Below are positions 7,385 to 7,506 of a DNA stretch of 7,506 bases, piece after piece (position 1 is the first letter of the stretch; the number at the start of each line of letters is the position of its first letter). The notes under the pieces are model-generated. The model saw only the letters and a program-made list of their open reading frames with translations. It did no database searches and had not been told where the DNA came from. The stretch spans positions 1 through 7,506 of the forward strand of contig PMNQ01000065.1 of NCBI GenBank assembly GCA_003162555.1, read 5' to 3'. Position numbers and translations under genes: made by a program. The stretch is from Gammaproteobacteria bacterium. GTDB lineage: Bacteria > Pseudomonadota > Gammaproteobacteria > Steroidobacterales > Steroidobacteraceae.

Positions 7385-7506
7385 ATGCGCAATAGCAAGG
7401 TGCGCCAGCGCATCGCCGCCGGCAAGCTCAAGCTTCGCATCCGCGACCTGCGCAACCTCGGCATGAAGTCGGAGCAGATCCTCGCGGATATCGGCATCTA
7501 CACGGC
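7385..7506 (+). CDS. TfoX C-terminal-domain-like protein, N-terminal part (cut by window end)
   Basis: An ATG two bases after the obgE stop opens a frame of 40 visible codons that runs off the window. The start MRNSKVRQRIAAGKLKLR is basic and is followed by IRDLRNLGMKSEQILADIGI. This matches by memory the opening of the TfoX/Sxy C-terminal domain (pattern LRNLGPKS...L...GI), a small helix-hairpin-helix-like domain found in competence regulators and in short stand-alone proteins. There is no room for the TfoX N-terminal domain, so this would be a stand-alone C-terminal-type protein. It is very probably co-transcribed with obgE. The call rests on about 20 residues, so family and role are tentative. 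Confidence 0.55.
   Translation, partial: MRNSKVRQRIAAGKLKLRIRDLRNLGMKSEQILADIGIYT

Overview
The window looks like the chromosome of a GC-rich gammaproteobacterium. The evidence is the order ispB (reverse strand) / rplU-rpmA-obgE (forward strand), an IspB with the sequence hallmarks of a ubiquinone side-chain synthase, an E. coli-type phosphoglucomutase, an L27 without an N-terminal extension, and a proline tRNA with an encoded CCA end. The genus cannot be told from this stretch.

Bases 1-4313 (forward strand) are the downstream end of an operon. It holds the C-terminal part of an F-type ATPase alpha subunit and a complete gamma subunit, both resembling the 'N-ATPase' (alternative, often Na+-translocating) branch, in which atpA-atpG closes the operon. 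These are followed by a glycoamylase/GH144-like (alpha/alpha)6-toroid protein and a phosphoglucomutase. All three gene junctions are 4-base ATGA overlaps, so the ATPase genes and the two sugar genes form one translationally coupled unit. The joining of a probable ion pump to cytoplasmic glucan/glucose-phosphate enzymes is the most unusual feature here.

Bases 4344-5530 (reverse strand) hold ispB and, 12 bases after its stop codon, tRNA-Pro(CGG). The tRNA 3' end faces the ATPase operon and lies 30 bases from the pgm stop. Hand-counted sample lines suggest lower GC in much of 458-4313 than in the housekeeping block to the right. Together these suggest, but do not prove, that the ATPase/sugar operon arrived as an island next to the tRNA gene.

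Bases 5531-7506 are the conserved ribosome/GTPase cluster. A strong sigma70-type promoter drives rplU-rpmA, a rho-independent terminator follows rpmA, and then come obgE and, two bases after its stop, the start of a small gene resembling the TfoX C-terminal domain, cut by the window edge. Most of the window is conventional. The only strong candidate for something little described is the ATPase-glycoamylase-phosphoglucomutase unit.
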